In this document: positions 14,980 through 23,551 of the stretch, in pieces | How positions within the stretch are numbered: position 1 is the stretch's first letter | How the letters are laid out: each line of letters begins with the position of its first letter | Assembly: GCA_017882165.1 (NCBI GenBank) | Contig: JADGPZ010000017.1 | Coordinates: forward strand, 1-33,087 | Length of the DNA: 33,087 nucleotides | Reading direction: 5' to 3' | Origin: Candidatus Kapaibacterium sp. | GTDB taxonomy: Bacteria; Bacteroidota; Ignavibacteria; Palsa-1295 | The notes under the pieces: model-generated | Seen by the model: the letters and a program-made list of their open reading frames with translations, nothing else | The model's database searches: none | Told to the model about the DNA's origin: nothing | Made by a program: the position numbers and the translations under genes

Positions 14980-17900
14980 ATGAAAGCATTTGTTACAGGA
15001 TTCTTATTGGTGTTCCTCACCGTATCGTCGCTCCATGGTCAGACGAAGTACCGGCGTGGCAATCCGACGACAGCCACCCCGCGATCAGAATTCTTCATTG
15101 TCGATTCGGACGACGACTCGCCACTGAAACCGACTTACCACTGGGTCGATACGTCATGGGTGCGTGGTCCCAAGTGGCCGTGGCATCAAGTCACCGGATT
15201 CTCAAACAACGACAACGCTTCCGTCTTCCTTCCCAAGACCTATGATTCGTCGGCGATCCTCTTCTTCATGACGATGGACACCGTGCTGCCGCCGCCCTCC
15301 AGTTATGTCGTGTCGACTCCCCTTGGTCCTGTCACCATCAATGTACCGGGTGGATCCATTTCTACCAACGGGACGATCTGCCTTTTGGGTAAGGACAGCT
15401 CGCCGGTCAACGTCCCGATGGATGATTTTACTGATATTGGCACCGACCTCGTCGCGCCGCTATGGTCCGATTGGGAGTTGCTCACCTCTGGCAGCAACCA
15501 AACCAAGATTTACGTTCGACCCGCCTTGGATACTTTCTATGTAGCGTATTACAATCTCGGGCTTAAAGGGACCAACGGTCAGGTGCGGGCGACATTCGAA
15601 GTCGCATTCAATCCTTTCGATAGCAGCATCACATTCGAATACAAGTCTTTCGACGGATCGTGGAATGGCGTGCCAGCCGCGTCGATCATCCAACGTGTCG
15701 CAACGATTGGCATGAGCAGTTCCGGCAGCTTGATGGGTGCCACTTACCTCCACAGAGGATACTACAACGCGACGAGCGCAAACCCTTCATACGCGCTCAA
15801 CCTTCACGCCGGACTCGCAGTGAGATTCGTACATTTACTCAAGGAAGCGTTTCTCATCTCCAGTATCGAGGCACCTCCGAAAGAACATTACGAATTGGGG
15901 GCGTCAGGCGCGACGTTCCAACCCTCCTGCAAGATCCTCAACTACGCAGACACGTCGGTTGAACTCTATTTGCGCACCACGATCACGAATGTCGCAACCG
16001 GTGCTGTCTGGGCTATTCGTAACGATAGCCTCTATGCTGCGCAACAGACGAACACAACTTACACCGGTCCACTGACATCTACCATCCCGTGCGGTAATTA
16101 CAAGATTACATTTGCATTTACGTATGCACTCGGTGCGAGTGATGCGTGGGCCGGCAACAATACTGCATCACGATACTTCTCTGTGCTCAATGGTGTGTCA
16201 TCGCCGTTCCGCGAGGAATTCGACAGCACGTTGATTTCACCATGCACCTGGACGAATGTGGGCGCCCAATCGATGGATGCCGCGAGCGTCATGACCGTTC
16301 CGTGCGCACCCATCAAGACAGGATCCGGGCCGCGTGCTGCTGTTCTCAATCGGCTCGATGCCAGCGGAAACTACTATCTGCAGATCAGCACCGGCGGTGA
16401 TACACTCATCTCCGCTCCAATTGATGTGAGCAAGGCCGGAAGTTCGGTCTACGTAAGCTTCCGTTATCAGCGAGGGCTTAGCACCGATAGCACGCAGGCT
16501 GGTATCCTGAGCCGACTTCGCTCCGGCCCAGAGATGGAGGTACATGGCGCCCAGGGCGGATTGCCGACACTCGGAGACTCGCTCGTTATCGAGGGACTTC
16601 TGAGTTCCGGCACCAAATGGAATCCGTCCGACGCCTCGTGGAAGGTACTCACGACGATCCCTGGTGGCTTCGACATCAAGCCCCAGGTCTTCATGTCAAA
16701 GCTCGACAACACGTTCCTGAGTGACCATTTCCGCCTTCGCATCCGAGTCAAAGCCTACAACTCCGCTTCTCCGGTCAACCTGCTCGAAGATGCCGATAAT
16801 TGGGTGATCGACGGGCTTCATGTCGAACCGATGGTTCTTGGCAAAACAGATCTTGAACCTATTGATGTCGATTTCGGCAATGGCAGCTTCACGCACATTC
16901 CGCGCGATCTTGCAGACAATCTTGTACCAAAGGTTCGCATCTTGAACCGTGGCGATGGTGTGCCTTTGGGTACAGGCATCATTCGCCTTGTGATCAAGGA
17001 CGCGTTCGGGCGATGGGTCTACGACAAAACACGCTTGTTCGATTTCAGCTACCCCCTTCGCGATTCCGTCTTCGTGATGCCGAACTGGGATCTGCATGGC
17101 ACACAGGGCGGCGTGCTGACCGCAATCGTGCAGCTCGAAGGACTCTACTTCGATAGCTACAACAAGAACGATACGAACATCTTCTACAAGACGATGTACA
17201 TCGACGATAGCTATGCGCTCGATGATGGCGGTATTGACACCGCGAGCACCAAGACGACCGGTCCTTCCGAATGGTACTACAAGTTCTCGCCGGTCAGCGA
17301 TGACACGCTTCGTGGGATCTCGATGTACTACACGGCTGGCGGTGCCACAACGAACTGGACGCTCACCATTACTGGTGGCGGACTCAACATCAACAAGAAC
17401 ATTACGAATACTCCAAGCAGCCCCGGGTGGGTTCGCACCACGTTCAGTACACCCGTCGCGCTTGCCAAAGACTCCAGCTACCTGTTGCACTTCCTCTGGA
17501 ACTACGGTCCCAAGACGATTGGCGGCGATGCATCGAAAGGACTCGCCTACTACACCGTCGTGGATTCCAGCGGGTCCAGCAGTCAGTTCGGTGTCCTGCA
17601 TCCTGAGGTACTCAGCAATTTCCTCTACCCGGGCGGCACACTCGCCTACACCATACCCTACAAGGCCGATGTCGATCAAGGCGGATTCCTGCTGCCGATG
17701 TTCCGCTTGATTTATAGCGGCGCTCAGAACTACCTGCCAGTCGAACTGGCGTCGCTCTCTGCAACTCGTGAGGCAAACGGCGCAGTCGCGATCCTCTGGA
17801 AGACCGCCAACGAGCTGAATGCCGCAGCCTTCGAGGTCGAGCGTGAAGGATCGAGTACACTCGCGGGCAGTGTCTCGGCCAAGAATGCGCCGAGCGGTGC

Positions 17901-18261
17901 AAACTATGCAATCGTTGACAAAACCGCACCCCAGGGCACCACGACCTACCAGCTCTTCGAGCGCGACTTAAATGGCGAGCGCCGCTCCCTGGGCCGCGTC
18001 ACTGTCGGACCAGTCGAGGACGTGAACGCTCTCTCGATTGTCGCCTATCCGAACCCAACTGGCAGCTCGATCACGATCGGCGCAAACCGCGCACTCGATG
18101 CTGTGGAACTGATCGATCAGCTCGGGCGCTCGGTCCGCCTCATTCAGCCGGCAGCGACCAGTGCCACACTCGATCTGACAACACTACAGAATGGAAGCTA
18201 CTTCCTTATTGGTGTTTCCGGTGGCGAGATCGTTCGGACGAAAATCTCGGTAATGCATTAG
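14980..18261 (+). CDS. Large secreted T9SS protein of unknown function
   Basis: ATG 14980 gives a clean signal peptide (MKAFVTGFLLVFLTVSSLHG, cleavage before Q/TKYR) and a 1093-residue product; the frame upstream of it is not signal-like. Segments that can be distinguished are a beta-rich first part with a Nidogen-like look (ICLLGKDSS, DIGTDLVAPLWSDWELL, VAFNPFDSSITFEYKSFDG); a segment with FREEFDSTLISPCTW and SVYVSFRYQRG resembling choice-of-anchor/MAM-like domains; a second such region with LSDHFRLRIRVKAY; a fibronectin-like segment LPVELASLSATREANG...WKTANELN, frequent just before T9SS tails; and the tail itself from about residue 1022 (YPNPTGSSITI, DQLGRSVRLI). It is expected to be secreted or surface-bound. 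No catalytic motif is recognised. A hairpin terminator follows. Confidence 0.8.
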   Translation: MKAFVTGFLLVFLTVSSLHGQTKYRRGNPTTATPRSEFFIVDSDDDSPLKPTYHWVDTSWVRGPKWPWHQVTGFSNNDNASVFLPKTYDSSAILFFMTMDTVLPPPSSYVVSTPLGPVTINVPGGSISTNGTICLLGKDSSPVNVPMDDFTDIGTDLVAPLWSDWELLTSGSNQTKIYVRPALDTFYVAYYNLGLKGTNGQVRATFEVAFNPFDSSITFEYKSFDGSWNGVPAASIIQRVATIGMSSSGSLMGATYLHRGYYNATSANPSYALNLHAGLAVRFVHLLKEAFLISSIEAPPKEHYELGASGATFQPSCKILNYADTSVELYLRTTITNVATGAVWAIRNDSLYAAQQTNTTYTGPLTSTIPCGNYKITFAFTYALGASDAWAGNNTASRYFSVLNGVSSPFREEFDSTLISPCTWTNVGAQSMDAASVMTVPCAPIKTGSGPRAAVLNRLDASGNYYLQISTGGDTLISAPIDVSKAGSSVYVSFRYQRGLSTDSTQAGILSRLRSGPEMEVHGAQGGLPTLGDSLVIEGLLSSGTKWNPSDASWKVLTTIPGGFDIKPQVFMSKLDNTFLSDHFRLRIRVKAYNSASPVNLLEDADNWVIDGLHVEPMVLGKTDLEPIDVDFGNGSFTHIPRDLADNLVPKVRILNRGDGVPLGTGIIRLVIKDAFGRWVYDKTRLFDFSYPLRDSVFVMPNWDLHGTQGGVLTAIVQLEGLYFDSYNKNDTNIFYKTMYIDDSYALDDGGIDTASTKTTGPSEWYYKFSPVSDDTLRGISMYYTAGGATTNWTLTITGGGLNINKNITNTPSSPGWVRTTFSTPVALAKDSSYLLHFLWNYGPKTIGGDASKGLAYYTVVDSSGSSSQFGVLHPEVLSNFLYPGGTLAYTIPYKADVDQGGFLLPMFRLIYSGAQNYLPVELASLSATREANGAVAILWKTANELNAAAFEVEREGSSTLAGSVSAKNAPSGANYAIVDKTAPQGTTTYQLFERDLNGERRSLGRVTVGPVEDVNALSIVAYPNPTGSSITIGANRALDAVELIDQLGRSVRLIQPAATSATLDLTTLQNGSYFLIGVSGGEIVRTKISVMH

Positions 18262-18282
18262 GACCCGAGTTCCCGGTTTTCC

Positions 18283-18315
18283 AAATCCCCGCCACAACAG
18301 ACGGGGATTTTTTTT
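18283..18315 (+). terminator. Intrinsic terminator after the large T9SS gene
   Basis: A 9-bp stem AAATCCCCG/CGGGGATTT (18283-18291, 18302-18310) with a 10-base loop runs into a T tract ending at 18315. It sits between the plus-strand T9SS gene and the convergent tRNA gene, one base from the tRNA's 3' end. Confidence 0.85.
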
Positions 18316-18316
18316 G

Positions 18317-18388
18317 TAGCGCGTACGGGAATCGAACCCGTGTACCCGCCTTGAGAGGGCGGTATCCTAGCCGCTAGATGAACGCGCC
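18317..18388 (-). tRNA. tRNA-Glu (anticodon CTC)
   Basis: The minus-strand cloverleaf is complete: acceptor GGCGCGT with ACGCGCT, D-arm ATCTAGCGGCTAGGAT, anticodon arm CCGCC-CTCTCAA-GGCGG giving anticodon CTC, and T-arm ACGGG-TTCGATT-CCCGT. It reads GAG codons. The first acceptor pair is G1.U72, a wobble, and the discriminator is A. The 3' CCA is not encoded (the genome reads CAA), so it must be added by the CCA enzyme. The boundaries are read by eye. Confidence 0.93.
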
Positions 18389-18483
18389 AAACTACCTTCA
18401 AACATCTACCGCTTGTGAAGCGGGTCACATTACAAGCAACAGCCCCGCTGGGTTCCTTCGAGGCCGACAACGAGCGCCAGCCC

Positions 18484-20091
18484 TCAGAATGGCAGTGCCT
18501 CTGGGGTTGCCTCGCCATCGTTCTCGCGCATCAGCCGCGCGATCTCCGCCCGGACAATCTGATCCAACTCGTCGAACGTCGTCTTGCCAGCCAGAGGAGG
18601 AAACTCCGTCTCATATTGCCGAAGCTTCGAGGGATCGAGACGCAGGGTAATCAGCACCTCGACCGCCGCCTCATCCGTATTGCCCTGACGGAAGAACAGC
18701 TTCGCTCGTCCGAGATGCGCTTCCGGGAAGGCCGGCTCGAATGCAATCGCCGTCTCGTAGGCGTTCATCGCCTCGCCGAAGCGCCGCGTCTCGACGAGCG
18801 TCTCTGCATAATCGAACCACGCCTCGAAGTCCTTCGGCGCCAGTTCGAGGACCATCCGGTACGCAAGGATCGCCTCTTCATGACGCCCAAGATTGAACAG
18901 CGCGTCGGCCTTCGCGTACCACAGTTCCGAATATTTGTTGTTGATCGAAAGCGCCGAGTCGTAGTCCTCGAGCGCCTTCACATGCTGGTCCAGCGCGTCG
19001 TAGCACGAGCCGCGACCAAAGAAACTCTCGGCGTGCTTCGGATCGTACTTCAACGCCTGCGAGAAGCAGCGGATCGCGTCGCGCCACCGGCGTTGCTCTT
19101 CGTAGGCATTGGCCAAATTGTGCCAGGCGTTGACATCCTCCGCGTCATACTTCAGGCACTCCTTGTACGACTCGATCGCATCGTTCAGCTTGCTGATGTT
19201 CGCGAAGGCATTCCCAAGATTGTACCACGCAGAAGCAAAATCGTCTTTGATCGCCAGCGCCATCTCGTAGCTCTCGATCGCCTTGTGATACATCCCCATC
19301 TGGTTGAGGATGATCCCGTGATTGTACCAGCCGTTGTGATTGAACGGATCGAGATCGAGGTGGCTCTCGTAGGCCTGGACCGACTTCTCATAGTCGCCCG
19401 TCGAGTCGTAGCAGAAGCCAAGCTCATACCAAGCGTCCTTCGCAAGATCCTTCGTATCCTTCAGATATAGGAAAATCGCGATGGCTTCCGCGAATCGCTC
19501 GGCCTTCTCGAAGCAAATGCCTTTGTTGAAGAGCGCCTCGTCGTTCGTCGGATCGGTTGAAAGTGTCCGGTCGAAGATTTCCAGCGCTTCGCGCGTGCGG
19601 CCGATCGCATCGAGCGCGATACCGTAGTTGATCAGCAACTCGTTGTCGGTCGGGTTCAGCGCCAGCGCGTGCTCGTAGCTCGCAATGGCCTGATCGAACT
19701 TGCCGTGGTGCGCTTCGAGCATCCCCCGCCGGTGCCAGCCATCGCCATTGAATGGCGCGCGCTCCGTAAGCAGCAGCACGAAGTCCAGCGCCTCATCGAA
19801 CTTCTCGTTCTCGACGCAGTAGTCTACCAACTCTTCCAGAATATCGGGATGGAGGAATTGCCGGGTGGGACGTTCAGCCGATTCGCTCACGTCATCATCG
19901 TGACCGGCATCGCTCGAAAGCTTGCGCCGCTTCTCTTCGCGATAACGCTTCAGCTCTTCCTCGAAATATTTTCGACGGCGCTCAGCGGCCGACGATGCTT
20001 CCTCGCGCGATCCCGCGTTGCCGCTCGAATCGCCTTGGAAATCGTCCTCGCCCTCATATGGGAAGCCTTCGAAATCGTCGAACATGCTCAT
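18484..20091 (-). CDS. Tetratricopeptide repeat (TPR) protein
   Basis: The 535-residue product has an acidic, low-complexity start (MSMFDDFEGFPYEGEDDFQ) and a basic Glu/Arg-rich helix (residues about 35-60). From about residue 85 comes a long row of TPR motifs at 34-residue spacing, such as WYNHGIILNQMGMYHKAIES, WYNLGNAFANISKLNDAIES, WHNLANAYEEQRRWRDAIRC and WYAKADALFNLGRHEEAILA; I count roughly eleven. TPRs form a superhelix that binds other proteins. Nothing indicates an enzymatic domain, signal peptide or membrane segment, so it is probably a cytoplasmic scaffold. The partner is unknown. A sigma70-like promoter candidate lies at 20159-20187. It is a single gene, with a tRNA gene downstream on the same strand. 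Confidence 0.85.
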   Translation of the reverse strand: MSMFDDFEGFPYEGEDDFQGDSSGNAGSREEASSAAERRRKYFEEELKRYREEKRRKLSSDAGHDDDVSESAERPTRQFLHPDILEELVDYCVENEKFDEALDFVLLLTERAPFNGDGWHRRGMLEAHHGKFDQAIASYEHALALNPTDNELLINYGIALDAIGRTREALEIFDRTLSTDPTNDEALFNKGICFEKAERFAEAIAIFLYLKDTKDLAKDAWYELGFCYDSTGDYEKSVQAYESHLDLDPFNHNGWYNHGIILNQMGMYHKAIESYEMALAIKDDFASAWYNLGNAFANISKLNDAIESYKECLKYDAEDVNAWHNLANAYEEQRRWRDAIRCFSQALKYDPKHAESFFGRGSCYDALDQHVKALEDYDSALSINNKYSELWYAKADALFNLGRHEEAILAYRMVLELAPKDFEAWFDYAETLVETRRFGEAMNAYETAIAFEPAFPEAHLGRAKLFFRQGNTDEAAVEVLITLRLDPSKLRQYETEFPPLAGKTTFDELDQIVRAEIARLMRENDGEATPEALPF

Positions 20092-20158
20092 CTGTCTGTT
20101 TCAGCAAACCTCTCTCATGAGCAACACAGGCATGGCCGGAATGCTCCCGGCTCCCGAT

Positions 20159-20187
20159 ATTATACACCCAAAATTGCCCTGAACCAA
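20159..20187 (-). promoter_or_regulatory. Sigma70-like promoter candidate for the TPR gene
   Basis: On the minus strand, TTGGTT (20187-20182), a 17-base spacer and TATAAT (20164-20159) resemble a standard sigma70 promoter with a perfect -10 box. Transcription would begin near 20152, about 60 bases before the ATG at 20091. Bacteroidota-type sigma factors prefer TAnnTTTG, so this match may be fortuitous. Confidence 0.35.
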
Positions 20188-20277
20188 GCCCTCTTTCCGG
20201 AATGTGGATAACTCACAGCGCCCTGTCTTCCTGCAACCCATTGTCCTATCGCTCCGTAGTGCCTCATTCTCACTTAC

Positions 20278-20379
20278 GTCATCCTGAACGGAGCGGAGCG
20301 GAGTGAAGGATCGCTCGCACGAAGTCCAATGGCTTCCCTCCGGCGATTCTTCGCTCCACTTCGTTGCGCTCAGGATGAC
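20278..20379. repeat. 102-bp imperfect inverted repeat (GTCATCCTGA type)
   Basis: GTCATCCTGAACG at 20278-20290 is mirrored by GCGCTCAGGATGAC at 20366-20379, and further inside, GAGCGGAGTGAAG pairs with CTTCGCTCCACTTCG-like sequence. The whole can fold into one long imperfect hairpin. It fills most of the 308-base gap (20092-20399) between the TPR gene and the next minus-strand gene. I recognise the ends GTCATCCTGA/TCAGGATGAC as those of palindromic repeats common in environmental bacterial genomes. No gene is inside. Confidence 0.7.
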
Positions 20380-20399
20380 ACCGTTGGGGCACATTTGCT

Positions 20400-21374
20400 T
20401 CATGGCCGCCACATCGTCCGCTCCGGCGGCCGTGCAGCCGGCTGGTTGATCGGCCACTCCGGAGGATTCGGGTTCTCCGGCGACAGCGTCCCCTCCCACG
20501 CATACCGGATTTGCCTTCCTTCCTCGTCATAAGGCCCATCGTACGACTTCGGCTCGTCGTCTTCCTCATCCCAAGGACAAGTCGTTTCTTCCGGCAACTG
20601 ATTAGTATATATTATTTTGTTGTCTGTTTTTGTTTGGAGTTCATGAACTGGCAGCGTGCCTTTCGCTTTCGGTGCGATGGTTTTCGGCTCTTCCAGTCTG
20701 GAAACGGTTAATGCGGTCAGCGTCAGCAGACCGATCGGACCGCGCAGCGGGATACCGGCACTCATCAGAGGGTGAGTCTCTTGCGTGAAGACAATGGTCG
20801 TCAGAGGGACGTTGCTCACCCAATCGTTGATGCACATCCCGATCGACCGCTTGTCGTAGTAGTACATTCCCGAGAACTCGAATGAGTTCAGGATCAGAAC
20901 GTCGATCTTCGAGTCATAGTGATACTCCTGCTTAGGAGTATCCCATTTTGACGAGTAGAGCATCTGCCGTACCATCCCCGCGCACTCACTCCACATTCCC
21001 ATCTTGCAGTCGAGAATATGAAAGTTCTTCGTCTCCGGCCGCTGCTCCGATTTGTCAAGCTCTGATTGCAGGCTCTCCCGTAGCAGCCCAATCCCCGCAT
21101 AGCTATTGACGTAAAGCACCCGCAGACCGCTCGCCGCAAGGTCGAGACCGATACGCAACGATGTTCGGACGTTCCGCCTCACATCCCGCGAGGAGACGAC
21201 ATTGATCCCGTTCTGCGCGATCTGGATCAGCTCTTCGTTCTCCGGATCCGGACGACCGTCCGGCAACAGATTCCGCGACTTCCAAATAATCTTGTTATCC
21301 GGTACCTGGACATCCTCCGAAAAGATCGAGTCCAGCGTGAATTCCCGGTATGCGCCCTTGATGTATTCGTTCAT
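20400..21374 (-). CDS. RecA/KaiC-like protein without an intact P-loop, function unknown
   Basis: The 324-residue product (ATG 21374; the longer frame to 21446 reads through a repeat and is rejected) has the look of a RecA-type core: DVRRNVRTSLRIGLDLAASG then LRVLYVNSYAGIG (strand that follows helix 1), VDVLILNSFEFSGMYYYDK (a Walker B-like hydrophobic strand), PLTTIVFTQETHP and LTLTALTVSRLEEP, as in DnaB/KaiC/RadA proteins. Where the P-loop GxxxxGK[ST] should be, the sequence reads NVVSSRDVRRNVRTS, so ATP binding is doubtful. The C-terminus (residues 255-324) is Pro/acidic-rich and disordered-looking (CPWDEEDDEP, PNPPEWPINQP). No known family is named. The gene stands alone between two repeat-filled gaps. 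The RecA-like reading is inference from pattern. Confidence 0.6.
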   Translation of the reverse strand: MNEYIKGAYREFTLDSIFSEDVQVPDNKIIWKSRNLLPDGRPDPENEELIQIAQNGINVVSSRDVRRNVRTSLRIGLDLAASGLRVLYVNSYAGIGLLRESLQSELDKSEQRPETKNFHILDCKMGMWSECAGMVRQMLYSSKWDTPKQEYHYDSKIDVLILNSFEFSGMYYYDKRSIGMCINDWVSNVPLTTIVFTQETHPLMSAGIPLRGPIGLLTLTALTVSRLEEPKTIAPKAKGTLPVHELQTKTDNKIIYTNQLPEETTCPWDEEDDEPKSYDGPYDEEGRQIRYAWEGTLSPENPNPPEWPINQPAARPPERTMWRP

Positions 21375-21402
21375 AATTTCGCCCTTTGTTTCTTTAAGCC
21401 AC

Positions 21403-21611
21403 AGGTGCCCATTAACACCCCATATATAAGACACCCGAAAGAACAAATAGTTACAACAAAACGTGTATAAAAATAGAATTCCTTGCGAAATGGGTGCCTT
21501 TTGCCATTTTCAGCCCCGGCAGGGGCAACACCAACCCGATGCCGCCGGGAAGGAGGCCCTTCCCGGCACACGTGACACATGCCTGTGTGCGGGGAAGCGC
21601 CTGCTTCCCCG
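21403..21611. repeat. Cluster of palindromes, copy B of a dispersed intergenic repeat
   Basis: AGGTGCCCATTAAC at 21403-21416 is followed by three hairpins: GCCCC/GGGGC (21513-21517, 21522-21526), a 10-bp stem GCCGGGAAGG/CCTTCCCGGC with 4-base loop (21544-21553, 21558-21567) and a 9-bp stem CGGGGAAGC/GCTTCCCCG with 4-base loop (21590-21598, 21603-21611). TGTGTGC precedes and ACCCTCCCT follows the last one. The order and sequences parallel the cluster at 5321-5529. It fills most of the gap 21375-21781, where I see no gene; the open frames crossing it are spurious. Confidence 0.6.
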
Positions 21612-21781
21612 ACCCTCCCTGCAGGGGAAACTCCATTCCACATCATAACTCACGGGCCAAGCACCTGTCTCAAATCAGTGGTACTCATCTGCGCCTCCTC
21701 GGCATGGTGACCCTGCTTGACTTCCCGCTGCTATTCAACCTGACCGGGGCATCTTCAGGCGTTGACCTCCGTTCGAACGTC

Positions 21782-22420
21782 ATGCGCAATCGTCTCAATA
21801 TAGGGCCATTCATTGTAATCGTCATCATCACGGCACTTGGATGTTCGAGCAGCTATCACCGGATGTCCATCGGTGACTCCCTTGTCGTGGTAACAACTAT
21901 TGGAAACAGAACGGATACGGGCAGCATCGTAGTAACTTCCTCACAATTGTGGGAAGAAGGCAGACGGAAAGTGATTTCTACTCGGGCCCGAGGCACTACT
22001 GCGCTTATCAATGGTCCCATTTGCTATGAGTCGAACGGGAACATCGAGTTTTATCAGTCTGAATTCAGGGGCACTTCGAACGGTCGTAATTTGGTCTTCC
22101 CTGCAAAATGGGTTCGCTACCCTATCGTGACTAAGAACTCGTTTATTACTAACTTCGAAAGTGTTCCTGATTCTCTCGGTAGTTTTGTGCTGCGTGATAC
22201 TGCGATGTATCTCGGTGAGGATACCGTCACGATAGATTCAATTCTGTACTCAGTCGTTAAGATCATGGATTCCGGCGATGCTTCGGGGGGACCTAGTGGA
22301 CTAATACATGTTGCCACTCTTTATTGGTACGCACCGGCAATTGGCTACTTCGTTCGCCAGAAGTTTCTGAGTGGCGTATTGCCACTGGATGCGCGTGTTA
22401 CAAAGGTGCTTCGACACTGA
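21782..22420 (+). CDS. Hypothetical lipoprotein
   Basis: ATG 21782 gives MRNRLNIGPFIVIVIITALGC, a lipoprotein signal peptide with the lipid-modified Cys at residue 21, and a 212-residue product. The frame is open about 290 bases further upstream, but that part runs through palindromic repeats and has no coding character. The mature region is rich in beta-type segments (DSLVVVTTIGNRTDTGSIVV, FVLRDTAMYLGEDTVTIDS, IHVATLYWYAPAIGYFVRQ). The final portion WYAPAIGYFVRQ resembles the 'yapgvGlV' tail of small secreted DUF proteins of this phylum, but I cannot place it. It is likely attached to an envelope membrane. No neighbours suggest a function, since both flanks are intergenic repeats or unrelated genes. 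Confidence 0.68.
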   Translation: MRNRLNIGPFIVIVIITALGCSSSYHRMSIGDSLVVVTTIGNRTDTGSIVVTSSQLWEEGRRKVISTRARGTTALINGPICYESNGNIEFYQSEFRGTSNGRNLVFPAKWVRYPIVTKNSFITNFESVPDSLGSFVLRDTAMYLGEDTVTIDSILYSVVKIMDSGDASGGPSGLIHVATLYWYAPAIGYFVRQKFLSGVLPLDARVTKVLRH

Positions 22421-22659
22421 ACTTCTTCATTTGCCACCTTCACCGCTCCTTTGAATAGCGGGCCGTTCCTCACCCCCGCCGCTTCTTTTCCCGCTCGGCG
22501 TTCTCCGCGATGCGCGCCTTGACCAGTGGATATGGAAACCGTGTAGCTCGTCGTTGGTTCATTTTCGTCGGGCACGAGACTGGTTTTCTGTCTGCTTCGG
22601 CCTGCCGCACTCAGGCGGGGATAATTTCGTTAGGCACGTCGCTCAAATATCTCACCACC

Positions 22660-23520
22660 ATGGCCTGGTTTACCCGATCGAAGCAGAACATCGAAACCCG
22701 CGACAAGCCGGGCGAAGGCGGTGCCGCGCGCGATACGATGCCGGATGGCGTCTGGGCGAAGTGTTCCGAGTGCAAGGAGATCCTCTATCAGAAGATGATC
22801 GAGGAAAACCTCTTCACCTGCCCGAAGTGCGACAAGCACTTCCGCATCGGCAGCGAAGAGTACTTCAAAATCCTACTGGATGCGGGCATGGAGGAGGAAA
22901 TCGCGGCGAATCTGCTTCCCGCCGATCCGCTGAACTTCAAGGACTCCAAGGCCTACACGGCCCGCGTCATCGATGCCCACCGCAAGACCCACCTGAACGA
23001 GGCGATGCGCGTCGCCATCGGCACGATCGAGTCAAGGCCGGTCGTGCTCGGCGTGATGGACTTCTCCTATATCGGCGGCTCGATGGGGTCTGTCGTCGGC
23101 GAGAAATTTTCACGAGCAATCGACCGCGCCATCGCCGACCGCCGGCCCTACATCATGATCTCCAGTTCCGGCGGCGCGAGGATGCAGGAAGCGGCGATCT
23201 CACTCATGCAGCTTGCTAAGACGAGCTCCAAACTGGCCCAACTCGCCGCAGCACGTATCCCATACATTTCGATCCTGACTGACCCGACAACGGGCGGTGT
23301 CACAGCCAGCTTCGCGATGCTCGGCGATGTGAATATCGCTGAGCCGAAAGCACTGATCGCTTTCGCGGGTCCGCGGGTCGTCGAACAGACCATCCGCAAG
23401 AAGCTCCCTCCCGGATTCCAACGCTCGGAATTCGTTCAGGAGCATGGGTTTATAGATCTTATCTCACACCGTAAAGAGCTTAAAGCAACGGTGGCGCGGG
23501 TGCTCAATCACCTGGCCTAA
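22660..23520 (+). CDS. accD: Acetyl-CoA carboxylase carboxyltransferase subunit beta
   Basis: The 286-residue product begins with MAWFTRSKQN and then a C4 zinc finger, CSEC (Cys35, Cys38) and CPKC (Cys54, Cys57), which identifies AccD. The crotonase-fold carboxyltransferase body follows: MDFSYIGGSMGSVVGEK, MISSSGGARMQEAAISLMQ and LTDPTTGGVTASFAMLGD. With AccA, it moves the carboxyl group from biotin to acetyl-CoA to make malonyl-CoA, the first committed step of fatty acid synthesis. ATG 22660 is used, because the frame further upstream (to 22510) has no conserved sequence. accA is not in this window. It heads a tightly packed plus-strand run with arginase, panC and panD; the next ATG is 31 bases after its stop. 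Confidence 0.96.
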   Translation: MAWFTRSKQNIETRDKPGEGGAARDTMPDGVWAKCSECKEILYQKMIEENLFTCPKCDKHFRIGSEEYFKILLDAGMEEEIAANLLPADPLNFKDSKAYTARVIDAHRKTHLNEAMRVAIGTIESRPVVLGVMDFSYIGGSMGSVVGEKFSRAIDRAIADRRPYIMISSSGGARMQEAAISLMQLAKTSSKLAQLAAARIPYISILTDPTTGGVTASFAMLGDVNIAEPKALIAFAGPRVVEQTIRKKLPPGFQRSEFVQEHGFIDLISHRKELKATVARVLNHLA

Positions 23521-23551
23521 CTTGAGCCAATCAACCGCTTCCTCCGCTCCT

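Noticed and set aside
16696-17679. 327-codon minus-strand frame inside the large T9SS gene
   Set aside because: Antisense shadow with no recognisable domain or start signal.
18415-19470. 351-codon plus-strand frame opposite the TPR gene
   Set aside because: Arg/Leu-rich mirror of the TPR codons; the minus-strand frame carries clear TPR motifs.
21494-21781. N-terminal extension of the lipoprotein gene frame
   Set aside because: It covers the palindrome cluster; the lipoprotein signal peptide begins at ATG 21782.
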